Source: JAXGXJ01 sp963816155
GTDB lineage: Bacteria; Actinomycetota; Thermoleophilia; RBG-16-64-13
Length of the DNA stretch: 64,000 bases
Direction of reading: 5' to 3'
Assembly (NCBI GenBank): GCA_963816155.1
Contig: CAWFJE010000009.1
Span: 248,001 to 312,000, forward strand
Shown: piece after piece, positions 24,612 to 33,938 of the stretch
How positions within the stretch are numbered: position 1 is the first letter of the stretch
Layout of the letters: every line of letters starts with the position of its first letter
Made by a program: the position numbers and the translations under genes
The notes under the pieces: generated by a model
The model's database searches: none
What the model was told of the DNA's origin: nothing
The model's input: only the letters and a program-made list of their open reading frames with translations

Positions 24612-26015
24612 CTAGCGTGGGCGCTGCGGGCGCTCTGGGGGCTCCTTCTCATGTTCCGAGAGCCAGGCCCCCAGCGCTCCCTGGGCGGCGATCTCTTCGC
24701 CTGCCCCGCCGTCGCCGGCCATAAGGATGGCCGTGGCTTCGGCCGAATCGTTGGCGGCTGCGAGGGCTGCTTCACCCACAGGTGCAAGCCCGCCGGCCTC
24801 CGCAGCCTCGTCCAGGGCCTTCTTGGCGGGCGAGCGCTGCTCACGTGGGTTGAGCCTGCGGGTGACGGGGATGGCCGCGATGGCGAAGATACAGGCGATC
24901 AGGAAGGGGACCTGGTAGCCCACGTAGTTCAGGATGAAGCCGGCCGCCACCGGTACCACGATGGCCGTGGCGTGCAGAAGAGTGACACCCATGGCCAGAC
25001 TGGGGGCCACATCCTCCGGCGTCGCGATCTTGCGCAGGTAGGTGGTCGTGGCAATGTAGGAGAAGGGCGATATGAACACATAGATGAGATAGAAGAAGCA
25101 GGCTACAAGCACTTGCCCTGCCAGTGCGAAACCCACCAGAGCGACCACGTAGGCGACGTTGACCACCGACAGGGTCCCGCTCTCGCCACGCTTGTCGACG
25201 GTCCTTCCTATCCAGGGGGAGGAGACCATACTGACGACGGCGACCGACAGCAGGAGGATGGAGATGTGGGCTACGTCCAGACCGAAACGGTTCACCAGCA
25301 CCCAGAGACCGAAGGAGAAGAAGATCTGCTGCCGCGCCCCATCCAGGATGTTGAGGACGTAGTAGTAGCGGTAGTCCTTCTTGAACACGAGGGGCTCTCG
25401 CTTGGGGGCCACCTTGCGCAACTCCCCGTCGTGCAGGTGCGGGAAGCGCACGATGGCCGCCGCGCCGATGAGCGCCACCACCCCCAGGATGATGAACGTG
25501 GTCTGGTACGACATGAGGTCGAAATAGAAGATGACGAAGACCATGATGAGGGCGGCGAACGTGCCCACTTGTCCGAAGGCGGCCATCTTGCCCAAGATGG
25601 AGCCGCTCCGAGACTCGGTGGTGAGGCTCATGCTCAGTGCATTCTGTGTCTGCAGCACGGTGTGGAAACCGAGGCTCGTGATCACCACCCAGGGGATCAC
25701 GTTCCAGAAGTCGGTGGCGTAGCCGTAGAAGATGTAACCCACACCCAGCATGACCAGCGCGCCGGCGGTGACCTTCTGTAGCGAGATGCGGTAAAGGACG
25801 GCCGTGAGGAAGATGAGGAGGAAGCCTCCCACCTCGCGGATAGCCGTCATATAGCCGAACTGGGGCCCGTCCAGATGGAGGACCTCTTCGAAGAAGTTGG
25901 TGACCAGACCCATGTGGGCGTTGAGAGCGAAGCCGTAGCAGACGGACATGGTGGCCAGCATGATGAACCCGCGTCCCGCGGGTGTTGTCCACATCTCGGA
26001 CAGGCGACTTCTCAA
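24612..26015 (-). CDS. MFS transporter
   Basis: A 467-residue major-facilitator protein with 12 predicted helices, starting GRGFIMLATMSVCYGFALNAHMG, with the short loop motif GRTVDKRGESG in the second half and a polar tail of about 60 residues. The substrate is unknown. It lies directly upstream of arsR in the same orientation; position next to a sulfur-relay cluster suggests a sulfur compound, but that is inference. The start at 26015 is a TTG with GGAG about 8 bases upstream; an ATG at 25994 (MWTTPAGRG) is an alternative. Confidence 0.85.
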   Translation of the reverse strand: MRSRLSEMWTTPAGRGFIMLATMSVCYGFALNAHMGLVTNFFEEVLHLDGPQFGYMTAIREVGGFLLIFLTAVLYRISLQKVTAGALVMLGVGYIFYGYATDFWNVIPWVVITSLGFHTVLQTQNALSMSLTTESRSGSILGKMAAFGQVGTFAALIMVFVIFYFDLMSYQTTFIILGVVALIGAAAIVRFPHLHDGELRKVAPKREPLVFKKDYRYYYVLNILDGARQQIFFSFGLWVLVNRFGLDVAHISILLLSVAVVSMVSSPWIGRTVDKRGESGTLSVVNVAYVVALVGFALAGQVLVACFFYLIYVFISPFSYIATTTYLRKIATPEDVAPSLAMGVTLLHATAIVVPVAAGFILNYVGYQVPFLIACIFAIAAIPVTRRLNPREQRSPAKKALDEAAEAGGLAPVGEAALAAANDSAEATAILMAGDGGAGEEIAAQGALGAWLSEHEKEPPERPQRPR

Positions 26016-26205
26016 GAAACCACTCCATGACGATTGTGTGCAGCTCAGGGTGGGCCCGATCTCGATCGCGGGGGCAGCGGTCCTGCGTCGAACCCTGCCG
26101 CGGTGGGACTGTCACCCGCTTCCGCGCCCAGGCCGCCGTCCATTCTACCCCTAAACGACCGCCCAGTTGGTTGCTACCGGGTCGAGCGCGCTGTACCTTC
26201 ATGCG

Positions 26206-27135
26206 ATGGAACCTGTCGTCACTCGCCGCGATGCCCGCTCGGCCGTCCTCTTGGTGGTGGCCGTCGGCTTTCTCATGCAGGCAGGCTCGGCGGTCGCCGT
26301 CATCGTCATCGACTCCGTGGGCGTGATCGAGACGCTGTGGCTGCGTACGGCGTTGGCCGCCGTCATCCTCGCTCTGGTCAGACCTCGTTGGGTGCGTCTG
26401 CCGGCGAGGGGGGAGCGCCTCCCGTTGCTCGGTCTCACCCTGAGTCTGCTGGCCATGAACTTCTGCTTCTACGAGGCCATTAGCCGGGCGCCGGTGGGCA
26501 TAGTGGTGGCCATCGAGTTCCTGGGACCCCTGGGCGTAGCCATAGCCGGTTCCCGACGCCTGCTCGATGTGGTGTGGGCCCTGGCGGCGGGAGCGGGAGT
26601 CGTTCTTCTGGTACAGCCCGGCGGGTCGATCGGCGCCGCCGGCCTGCTGTTCGCGCTGCTGGCGGCGGCCTTCTGGGCGGCTTTCATCCTCTTTGCCAAG
26701 CGGACCGTCACCAAAGTGGAGCCCATGCGCGCGACCATGTTCATGCTCATCGGCTCTTCGCTGGTGCTGACGCCCATCTGGTTGGTGAGCGGGGTGCGCG
26801 TCACCGGTGAGGGGAAGGCGCTTCTTCTGGGTCTGGCCGTGGCCATCTTATCGTCGGCGCTCCCGTACGCCCTGGAGTTGCTGGCCATCAGCCGGGTGCG
26901 CGCCGCGACGTACGGGGTACTGCTCAGCATCGAGCCGGCCATAGCGGCCTTCATGGGCTTCATCGTGCTATCGCAGCGGCTCAGCTGGCGGGAGATGGCC
27001 GGCATACTCTTGGTCGTGGTGGCCGCCGGAGGCGCCAGTTGGTACGGCAGCGGCGGTTCGCGGAGCATGAAGCGGAACGACCGCGGGAGTGACGCACACG
27101 CGTTCCCCGGAGCCGCGCCCGGGATGCGAGAATGA
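26206..27135 (+). CDS. EamA/RhtA-type DMT superfamily exporter
   Basis: A 309-residue membrane protein with ten helices and two EamA repeats. The first begins near AVLLVVAVGFLMQAGSAVAVIVI, and the second contains AAFWAAFILFAKRTV and IEPAIAAFMGFIVLSQRLSWREMAGI. It resembles RhtA-like exporters of threonine, homoserine or other small metabolites. The ATG at 26206 starts just before the first helix; an upstream in-frame ATG adds 13 residues. It is divergent from the MFS gene and 27 bases upstream of the OsmC-like gene. Confidence 0.88.
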   Translation: MEPVVTRRDARSAVLLVVAVGFLMQAGSAVAVIVIDSVGVIETLWLRTALAAVILALVRPRWVRLPARGERLPLLGLTLSLLAMNFCFYEAISRAPVGIVVAIEFLGPLGVAIAGSRRLLDVVWALAAGAGVVLLVQPGGSIGAAGLLFALLAAAFWAAFILFAKRTVTKVEPMRATMFMLIGSSLVLTPIWLVSGVRVTGEGKALLLGLAVAILSSALPYALELLAISRVRAATYGVLLSIEPAIAAFMGFIVLSQRLSWREMAGILLVVVAAGGASWYGSGGSRSMKRNDRGSDAHAFPGAAPGMRE

Positions 27136-27162
27136 ACGGACCAGCAGAGAAAGGAGCGGCAT

Positions 27163-27558
27163 GTGAAGGTTGAAGTGAGCTTCCCCAGCGCGGAGACCAT
27201 CGAGGCGCGCTGCAAGGACTTGGTGTTCGAGATCGGCCTGCCGCCCGACCTCGGTGGCGACCCCGACGCCTACGGGCCTTTCGATCTCCTGCTGTCGGCG
27301 TTGGCCCTCTGCACAGGGCACCATGTGCGGGCCTTCTTGGCCGAGCGCGGTCTGCCCATCGCCGACGCGGGCCTGGTGGTACGGGCGGAGCGCTCACCGG
27401 ATTCACACCTCCTGGAGTCCATCACGCTGGAGTTGCGGGTTCCCCAGGAACTCCCCGAGAAGTACAACGACGCCATCGTGCGCGCGGCCGGGCAGTGTCT
27501 GGTCAAGCAGCAATTGGGCTGCAAGCCGGAGTGTGTGCTGTCGGTGGTGCGCGTCTGA
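27163..27558 (+). CDS. OsmC family protein
   Basis: A 131-residue OsmC/YhfA-type protein: GPFDLLLSALALCTGHHVRAFLAERGL carries the first conserved Cys and the second lies in AAGQCLVKQQLGCKPE. Members reduce organic hydroperoxides or are of unknown function. The GTG at 27163 has AAAGGAG about 8 bases upstream. It likely shares a transcript with the DMT exporter. Confidence 0.85.
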   Translation: MKVEVSFPSAETIEARCKDLVFEIGLPPDLGGDPDAYGPFDLLLSALALCTGHHVRAFLAERGLPIADAGLVVRAERSPDSHLLESITLELRVPQELPEKYNDAIVRAAGQCLVKQQLGCKPECVLSVVRV

Positions 27559-27605
27559 CCGTCCACCGCGAGGTGGGGCACATCTGACGGTCCACCGCCA
27601 GGTGG
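27555..27605. repeat. Two 22-bp direct repeats, each a small hairpin
   Basis: Units at 27555-27576 and 27584-27605 differ at only two bases. Each contains CCACC and GGTGG around a 4-base loop (GCGA in the first, GCCA in the second). They begin at the stop codon region of the OsmC-like gene, so they may act as a tandem terminator or an mRNA-stabilising element. Confidence 0.6.
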
Positions 27606-27622
27606 TGAGCGGTGCTCCTCGC

Positions 27623-27634
27623 GTATACGTATAC
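27623..27634. promoter_or_regulatory. Palindrome GTATACGTATAC upstream of the E1 alpha gene
   Basis: A perfect 12-base palindrome, also a direct repeat of GTATAC, in otherwise GC-rich sequence about 70 bases before the E1 alpha start. The GT-N-N-AC pattern resembles sites of FadR-type GntR regulators. No such regulator is encoded nearby. Confidence 0.4.
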
Positions 27635-27705
27635 TAGAGAACTGCGCTGGAGTGGGCCCGCGTTGGGGCGGGAGACGAGCGATCCCTGGAATGGAGGTCA
27701 CCTTA

Positions 27706-28668
27706 GTGCGTGCTGGTAGGAACGAACTGCTGGACATGTATCGGATGATGGTCCGGATCAGAACCTTCGAGGAGCACGTGTTCACGGAGTGGAAGGCCGG
27801 GGGCGTACCGGGACAGGTCCACCTTTATAGCGGGCAGGAAGCGGTAGCGGCAGGAGTCATCGCCCACCTGGCGGTGGACGACTACGTCGTCAGTACCCAT
27901 CGCGGGCACGGTCACGTGCTGGCCAAGGGGGCCGACAGCCTGAAGATGATGGCCGAGGTGTGCGGGCGGGTAGGCGGATACTGTCGCGGCAAGGGCGGCA
28001 CCATGCACATGGCCGACAGCGAAAAGGGCATCTTGGGCACCAACGGCATCGTGGGGGCGAGCCTGCCCATCGCCACGGGGGTGGGGCTGTCCTGCCAGTT
28101 CAACGATCGCGGCCAGGTGTGCGTGTGCTTCTTCGGCGACGGGGCCTCGAACCGGGGCACCTTCCACGAGTCCCTCGATCTGGCCGCCGTCTGGAACCTT
28201 CCCGTGATCTACGTCTGCGAGAACAACTCGTATGCCATGTCTACGCACGTCAACGAACACACCAGGATCGAGCACATAGCCGATCGCGGCGTGGCCTACG
28301 GCATCCCCGGCACAGCCGTCGATGGTGACGATGTCGCCGCCGTGTATGAGGCTGCGGCCGTGTGCATCGAGCGTGCGCGCAGCGGCGGAGGCCCCAGCCT
28401 CTTGGAGTGCAAGACTTGGCGCCATCACGGTCACTTCACCGCCGACCCGGCGTACTATCGCGATCCCGCGGAGCATGCCGAGCGCTTGAAGACCGATCCT
28501 ATCGTTCAGGCGCAGAATCTTCTTCTGGGCCAAGGCTGGTCCACGGCCGAGGAACTCGACCGTATCGAAGTCGAAGCCGTGGAAGAGATGGATGCGGCTC
28601 TGGACTTCGCCCGGAATAGTCCGTGGCCGTCGCCCGACGAAGTAGCCACCGGCGTGTACTCCGAATAG
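27706..28668 (+). CDS. TPP-dependent 2-oxoacid/acetoin dehydrogenase E1 alpha
   Basis: A 320-residue E1 alpha. The thiamine-diphosphate motif runs from FFGDGASNRGTFHES to CENN. Also present are the STHRGHGHVLAKG loop and GGYCRGKGGTMHMAD. It decarboxylates pyruvate, acetoin or a branched 2-oxoacid with the beta subunit encoded next. The GTG at 27706 is preferred because GGAGG lies 8 bases upstream; an ATG at 27691 overlaps that site. No E2 or E3 gene follows, so the acceptor is either encoded elsewhere or not a lipoyl complex. Confidence 0.9.
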   Translation: MRAGRNELLDMYRMMVRIRTFEEHVFTEWKAGGVPGQVHLYSGQEAVAAGVIAHLAVDDYVVSTHRGHGHVLAKGADSLKMMAEVCGRVGGYCRGKGGTMHMADSEKGILGTNGIVGASLPIATGVGLSCQFNDRGQVCVCFFGDGASNRGTFHESLDLAAVWNLPVIYVCENNSYAMSTHVNEHTRIEHIADRGVAYGIPGTAVDGDDVAAVYEAAAVCIERARSGGGPSLLECKTWRHHGHFTADPAYYRDPAEHAERLKTDPIVQAQNLLLGQGWSTAEELDRIEVEAVEEMDAALDFARNSPWPSPDEVATGVYSE

Positions 28669-28691
28669 CGCGGATTGCGAGGACAGTGACT

Positions 28692-29676
28692 ATGGCAACG
28701 AGAATGATGAACTACCGGGCGGCCGTCGCCGACGGCATAGCCTATCGAGATGAGACGCGATCCCAGCGTGTACGTGGCCGGCGAAGAGGTGACCACGCAC
28801 GGTGTGGCCTACGGAGTCAGCGGCGAGGGTCTGCTGGAGGAGTTCGGTCCCCAGCGCATCCGCAACACCCCCATCATCGAGACGGCCATCGTGGGTCACG
28901 CGGTGGGCGCGGCGGCGGTGGGCATGAGGCCCGTGGTGGAACTCATGTTCATGGACTTCTTGGGCATCTGCATGGATGAGCTCGCCAATCAGGCGGCCAA
29001 GGTGCACTACATGTTCGCGGGACAGTACCGCGTGCCCATGGTCCTCAGGGTCTCGAGCGGCGCCACCAGGGCGGCGGGTTCTCACCACGCCCAGTCTCTC
29101 GAAGCCTGGGCGACCCATGTCCCGGGGCTCAAGACCGTCGCTCCTGTCACTCCCAGCGACGCCAGGGGGATGATAATCTCCGCTATCCGCGACGACAACC
29201 CAGTGCTCTTCGTGGAGCACAAAGCGCTCCTCGCCACCACTGAAGAGGTGCCTGAAGGAGAGTACACCGTGCCTATCGGCAAGGCGGCGGTGCGGCGCGA
29301 AGGCGGCGACGTCACGCTCGTGGCCTGGTCGGGCATGGTCCCCACCTGCCTGGAGGCGGCGGAGGCACTCGCTGCGGACGGTATCCAGGCCGAGGTCATA
29401 GACCTGCGCACCCTCATCCCGCTGGACAAAGAGGCGGTGTTCGCCTCGCTGGCCAAGACCGGCAGGCTGGTGGTGGCTCACGAGGCCGTGAAGACCGGCG
29501 GCTTCGGGGCCGAGGTGGCGGCGATGGTGGTCGAGGAGGCCTTCGAGCTGCTCAAGGCTCCCGTACGTCGGGTGGCCGCTCCCGACTGCCCCATCCCCTA
29601 CAGCCCGCCGCTCATGACGGCCTTTGTGCCCCAGGTGGAGCAGATCAAGGCCGCGGCGCTGGAGATCTGCCGCTGA
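28692..29676 (+). CDS. TPP-dependent dehydrogenase E1 beta, frameshifted near its start
   Basis: A transketolase-like E1 beta of about 327 residues: TPIIETAIVGHAVGAAAVGMRPVVELMFMDF, the Pyr domain, and a C-terminal domain with EVIDLRTLIPLD and VVAHEAVKTGGFGAE. The natural N-terminus is MNYRAAVADGIA, reached from an ATG at 28692, but the frame shifts by one base near 28746 before MRRDPSVYVAGEEV. A shorter version from about 28750 would lack conserved residues. The start is 23 bases after the alpha gene, so the two form an operon. Confidence 0.87.
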
Positions 29677-29697
29677 CTCAGTCCGGGGGAGCGGGCA

Positions 29698-31146
29698 TCA
29701 CAGGTCGGGGACGCTCGCGATCTCACACGTCTGTTCGCTGGGGGGGAGCGATCCCCGGGCCAGCGAGGCGGCGAAGCCCAGCACGCAGATGAACGCCAGG
29801 ATGGCGAAACTCACCTGGATGGCCACCAGCAGATCGGGATAGTCGGCCGGCTGGATCTCCCCGCGCCCCACGATGGCAGCCATCACCAGAGTGACGATGG
29901 CGATGCTGAGGGCCTGTCCCACCTGTCTCGCTGTGCCCAGCGTGGTCGACGCCATGGTCACCCTGCTGCGGTCGACACTGCACAGGATGGCGTTCTGGTT
30001 GGGGCTGCTGAAGAGGGCGTATCCCACGCCGAGGACGATGAGACTGATCATGATGGCCCAGTAGGGCGTGCCCGAGGTCAGGAAGCTGAACGATAGTAGC
30101 CCGATCGTGCAGAGGGCCATGCCTCCGGAGGCCACCCACCGGGGCTCGATGCGGTCGGAGAGGCGCCCCGCCCAGGGGGAGATAGCGGCCTGGAAGACCA
30201 CGCCGGTCACCAGCAGCAGACCGGCCGTCTGCGGGTCGAGACCGCGGATGTACTGCAGGTAGAGGCTGATGAGCAGGGTCATGGCGGCGATGGCCGCGTA
30301 GCTGGCCAAAGCGGCGAGGTTCGATAGGGTCAAGACTCGATTGTTGCGGAACAGCCTCAGGTCGAGTATGGGAACTCGAGAGCGGGTCTCCCACCAGCCG
30401 AAGAGGACCAGACCCGCCGCACCGCCGACCAGCAGACCGACGGCCACGCCGTGGGGGAGCCACGACAGCCCCACCAGGAAGGCCGACAGTGAGGCGGCGT
30501 AAACGACCGACCCGAACCAGTCGAAGCCGGACGAATCTTCTCTCCATTCCACGCGGCGCAGGAGTAAGAGGTCCAGCGCCAAGTTGATGAAGGCGAACAC
30601 CGCCGCGAAGGCGAAGATGGAACGCCAGCCCAGGTTGTAGGTGAGGACGCCGCCCACTATGGGCCCCATGACCTGTCCGATGTAGACGGTGGCCACAAGA
30701 ACGCCCATGGCCCGACCGCGCTGGCCGATGGGATAGGCCAGCGCCACCATGGCGTGCGAACTGGCGAACATCATGGAGGAGCCTATTCCCTGCGCCACGC
30801 GCAGGATGATCATGGGAGCGTACGCCGGCACGAAGATCAGCGCCACCGTGCTGAGCAGGAACAGCACCAAACCCGTGAGATACACCAACCTTCGCCCGAA
30901 CAGGTCGGCGATCTGGCCGAACGGCACGAGGAACGCTGCCGACGCCAGCATGTAGGCCAGGGGGATCCAACCCAGGGCCACGGCTCCCAGGCCGAACTCG
31001 GTCTGGATTGAGGGGAGGGCCACGTTGACGGCCGATGCCATGAAGGCGCACATCCACATGGCCATGCTGTTGACCATGAGGACATGGACCCGGTTCACGG
31101 AAGTGGCCGCGGACGGGTCCAGCAGACGGTCGGTCCAAGACCTCAT
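29698..31146 (-). CDS. DHA2-family (EmrB/QacA) multidrug exporter
   Basis: A 482-residue MFS protein with 14 predicted helices and DHA2 motifs: MASAVNVALPSIQTEFG in helix 1, GQIADLFGRRLVYLTG (motif A) and GPIVGGVLTYNLGWRSIF (motif C region). It probably expels hydrophobic drugs or toxic metabolites by proton antiport. The divergent TetR-type gene 186 bases away, with an inverted repeat between, is the likely regulator. Confidence 0.92.
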   Translation of the reverse strand: MRSWTDRLLDPSAATSVNRVHVLMVNSMAMWMCAFMASAVNVALPSIQTEFGLGAVALGWIPLAYMLASAAFLVPFGQIADLFGRRLVYLTGLVLFLLSTVALIFVPAYAPMIILRVAQGIGSSMMFASSHAMVALAYPIGQRGRAMGVLVATVYIGQVMGPIVGGVLTYNLGWRSIFAFAAVFAFINLALDLLLLRRVEWREDSSGFDWFGSVVYAASLSAFLVGLSWLPHGVAVGLLVGGAAGLVLFGWWETRSRVPILDLRLFRNNRVLTLSNLAALASYAAIAAMTLLISLYLQYIRGLDPQTAGLLLVTGVVFQAAISPWAGRLSDRIEPRWVASGGMALCTIGLLSFSFLTSGTPYWAIMISLIVLGVGYALFSSPNQNAILCSVDRSRVTMASTTLGTARQVGQALSIAIVTLVMAAIVGRGEIQPADYPDLLVAIQVSFAILAFICVLGFAASLARGSLPPSEQTCEIASVPDL

Positions 31147-31267
31147 CGGGCGGTGGGGATAGAAGGGACCCGCATGGTCCCTTGTCGCGTCTCTCGCTTC
31201 ATCGCTCTAACTCTACCGCGTCCCCGGCCTTGCCGGGCGCCGGATGCACGGATATCGTGGTAGCATA

Positions 31268-31295
31268 AACACTGTTCGAGGAAACGATTAGTGTT
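31268..31295. promoter_or_regulatory. Inverted repeat, possible TetR operator
   Basis: AACACT and AGTGTT are separated by 16 bases in an AT-richer stretch between the divergent exporter and TetR-type genes. Size and position fit a TetR-family operator, but only the six-base arms match. Confidence 0.4.
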
Positions 31296-31332
31296 GTTAC
31301 CCACGTTGAGTGTTCGAAGCAGAGGGAGCCAC

Positions 31333-32037
31333 ATGTCGGACGATGCTCCTCTCACGAGACGGGACCGGCGCCGCCAGCAGACCAGGGCGGAGATATTGGC
31401 TGCCGCCCGCGAACTGCTGCTGGAAGTGGGGCCGGAGGAACTGAGTCTGCGTCAGGTGGCCCGGCGGGCCGACTTCAGTCCCGCTGCCCTCTACAACTAC
31501 TTCTCCAGCCGTGACGAGATCGTCGGCTCGCTCTTCGCGGAGGCGTTCGAACGTCTGGATGCATATCTGCGGCGGGTGCCTTGCACACTGGACCCGGACG
31601 AACGCGTGGTCGAACTGAGCTTGGCCTACATGGACTTCGCGCGTGAGAACTCCATGGACCTGCGTTGCATGCTGCTCTCCACGTCTCTCGACCTGCCGCC
31701 GTCGAGCGGCAAGGCGGTGGGTATGGGGGTGGCGGAACTCATCGGGGCCACCTTCCGTGAGGGCAGGGAGCGAGGCTTCTTCCTGGCGGACGGACCGCTG
31801 TCCTCGGCCGAGATGGCCTACGGGCTGTGGGCCCTCGTGCAGGGGATGGTGTCTATCGCCTCCATCGATCTCACTGAGGTCAGCGACGAGATATCGGCCG
31901 ATCCCCGAAGGGTCATCGAAACCTTCGTGGGGATGCTCATGCCCTCGGCCGATGGGCTGAGGCCCGAGCGAGGGTCCCTGCGAAGCGTGGCGGCATCGGG
32001 AGAATCTGCTGAGAGCGCTCCGGTGTTCAGCGCATAG
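31333..32037 (+). CDS. TetR-family transcriptional regulator
   Basis: A 234-residue regulator: helix-turn-helix TRAEILAAARELLLEVGPEELSL...VARRADFSPAALYNYFSSRDEIVGSLF in residues 15-65 and a C-terminal ligand-binding domain similar to the TetR_C_33/WHG group. The ATG at 31333 has GAGGGAG just upstream. It probably represses the divergent DHA2 exporter and responds to its substrate. Confidence 0.92.
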   Translation: MSDDAPLTRRDRRRQQTRAEILAAARELLLEVGPEELSLRQVARRADFSPAALYNYFSSRDEIVGSLFAEAFERLDAYLRRVPCTLDPDERVVELSLAYMDFARENSMDLRCMLLSTSLDLPPSSGKAVGMGVAELIGATFREGRERGFFLADGPLSSAEMAYGLWALVQGMVSIASIDLTEVSDEISADPRRVIETFVGMLMPSADGLRPERGSLRSVAASGESAESAPVFSA

Positions 32038-32067
32038 TTCGGATGAAACGCGAGGCTCGGCAGTAGC

Positions 32068-33540
32068 TCAGGCGGGCAGGAAGACGGTGAAGGTGGAGCC
32101 CTGGTCCAGCACGCTGCGCACTTCCAGCCTGCCTCCGGCCCGCTCCACCAGTCTCTTCACGATGGCGAGGCCCAGGCCGCTCCCCTCCAGGTCGCGGGTC
32201 TCGGGCCGCTTCTCGCGGAAGAACTCGCTCGTGACCTGATCGAGATTGTCCTCGGCGATACCGATGCCCGTGTCTTCCACCTCCAGGCGCAACCACGGTC
32301 CTTCGTGACGGGCGCGGACGGTGACACTGCCGTGCTCCCGGTTGTACTTGACGGCGTTGCCGACGAGGTTGGTGAGGATCATGGCCAGATCGTCCGCCGC
32401 CATCAGCACAGGGGGTAGGTCCGGCTCGATCTCCTTCTGACCGGCCACATCCCAGGCCGCAAGGCGTTCCGCCTGCTGTGCCAGCGCCAGGTCCACAGCC
32501 GGCTCCACGTCCAGCAGTTCGGGCTCGGCTACGTTCTTGGCCTGTTCGCTGCGCGATAGCGAGAGGAGGTCGCTGATGAGTTGCACCATGCCGTCTATGC
32601 GTTCCTGGGCCCGGTTCAGCATGGGCTGGTAGGCGTCGAGGTCGTCGCCCAGACTCCTATCGGTGGCCACCTCCACGAGACTGCGGACGGCGCCGAGCGG
32701 GGCCTTGAGCTCGTGCACCATAGTGCGGATGAAGCGCTCCTTCTCCATAGCCAGTCGCCTGATCTGAGAGATGTCGGAGAGGGTGAGGATGCGTCCCAAC
32801 GCTTCCCCTTCGTCGTCGCGAAACGTCACGATGCTGGTCATGTAGGTGCGGTCGTCGACGGCCAACTGGCCTATGGTCCTGTCCTTGATGGGGGCCTCCA
32901 GTTGCTCCACGAGCGAAGCGAGGGGGCCCGGCGCCAGCACCGCCGCCGCCGGGCGACGAACGACCTGGTCTTGGGACATCTCCAGAAGGGCCGTCATGGC
33001 CTCGTTGGCCAGAACAGCGTCGCCGTCCCGGTTGACCACGAGGACGGCGTCGCGGAGCGACGACACCAGGGAGTGGGTCTGTGTCTTCTCTTCCGCCAAG
33101 GCGAGCAGGCCGGCCTCGTGTTCCCGGCGCAGGCGTTCGGCCTCGCTACGGGCCAGTTTGTGCCGCACCAGCATCTCCACCACTCCCAGCAGGTCGTCGG
33201 GCAGGAAGGGCTTGGGCAGGAAGAAGTCCACTCCCTGCCGGGTGGCGGCGATAGCGGTATCGATGTTGGCATAGGCCGTGATCATGCAGGTGGCGACGTC
33301 GGCGCCACTGGATTTGATGGACTGCAGGATGCTCAGCCCGTCCATGTCGGGAAGGCGATAGTCCAGCAAGGCCACATCGTAGGAGTTGGCCTCGAGCAGG
33401 GCCAGAGCCTCGCGGCCGGTCTCGGCGTCGTCGACGTCATACCCCTCGATCTCCAGGATCTGTCTGATCCCGGAGCGGACGCCGTACTCGTCGTCCACCA
33501 CCAGGATGCTCGCCGTGCCCGTGAGTGGCTCCGGCTCCAT
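32068..33540 (-). CDS. Receiver-PAS-HisKA-HATPase histidine kinase
   Basis: A 490-residue soluble kinase. An N-terminal receiver (about 10-125) has ILVVDDEYG, phospho-Asp in VALLDYRLPD and Lys in FFLPKPF. A linker coiled coil and a PAS domain (about 155-265) follow, then HisKA with MVHELKAPLGAVRSL (phospho-His near 278) and HATPase_c with NLVGNAVKYN and GSGLGLAIVKRL. No membrane helix is present, so it senses a cytoplasmic cue or receives phosphate from the upstream sensor kinase. It is the last gene of the rex-hyd operon; its ATG overlaps the preceding stop. Confidence 0.92.
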   Translation of the reverse strand: MEPEPLTGTASILVVDDEYGVRSGIRQILEIEGYDVDDAETGREALALLEANSYDVALLDYRLPDMDGLSILQSIKSSGADVATCMITAYANIDTAIAATRQGVDFFLPKPFLPDDLLGVVEMLVRHKLARSEAERLRREHEAGLLALAEEKTQTHSLVSSLRDAVLVVNRDGDAVLANEAMTALLEMSQDQVVRRPAAAVLAPGPLASLVEQLEAPIKDRTIGQLAVDDRTYMTSIVTFRDDEGEALGRILTLSDISQIRRLAMEKERFIRTMVHELKAPLGAVRSLVEVATDRSLGDDLDAYQPMLNRAQERIDGMVQLISDLLSLSRSEQAKNVAEPELLDVEPAVDLALAQQAERLAAWDVAGQKEIEPDLPPVLMAADDLAMILTNLVGNAVKYNREHGSVTVRARHEGPWLRLEVEDTGIGIAEDNLDQVTSEFFREKRPETRDLEGSGLGLAIVKRLVERAGGRLEVRSVLDQGSTFTVFLPA

Positions 33541-33938
33541 CAGGCCTCCAGAAGCTCCTCGGCCAGGCCCAGCAACTGCTTGCCGGTGGCCGGCTTGTCG
33601 ACGAAACGGTCCAGACGGGTCCAGGAGCGTAGCCCGCTGTCCTCCTGATCGAAGCGTTCACCCGTGGCCGCGGCCACGGCGCTGAGCATCACCAGCGGGG
33701 TGTCTTTGAAGCGTTCCTGCTTGCGGATCTGATGGGCCAGGCGGAAGCCGCTGTCGTAGCGCTCCATCATGAGGTCGAGGAAGATGATGTCCGGCACCGC
33801 GCTCTCCAGGAGGCGCAAGGCGTCCTCGCTGCTCGCGGCCGTGTGCACCTCGTGTCCGCGACTGCCGAAGAAGGCGGACTGGGCAGCCAGGAAGTCCCGG
33901 TCGTCGTCCACGAACAGGACTCTCCAAGGCTCACTCAT
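33540..33938 (-). CDS. Single-domain response regulator in the hyd operon
   Basis: A 132-residue CheY-like receiver: VLFVDDDRD acidic pocket, phospho-Asp in IIFLDLMMERYDSG, and Lys in FVDKPAT. No output domain. The ATG at 33938 overlaps the end of the sensor-kinase gene by 8 bases, showing tight coupling. Its LMMERYDSG region resembles that of the other single-domain regulator of this operon (VMMDYDEEG), suggesting they are paralogues in one phosphorelay. Confidence 0.9.
   Translation of the reverse strand: MSEPWRVLFVDDDRDFLAAQSAFFGSRGHEVHTAASSEDALRLLESAVPDIIFLDLMMERYDSGFRLAHQIRKQERFKDTPLVMLSAVAAATGERFDQEDSGLRSWTRLDRFVDKPATGKQLLGLAEELLEA

Noticed and set aside
31143..31355. Small minus-strand frame before the DHA2 exporter
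   Set aside because: It covers the divergent promoter and possible operator and has no domain or conserved features.
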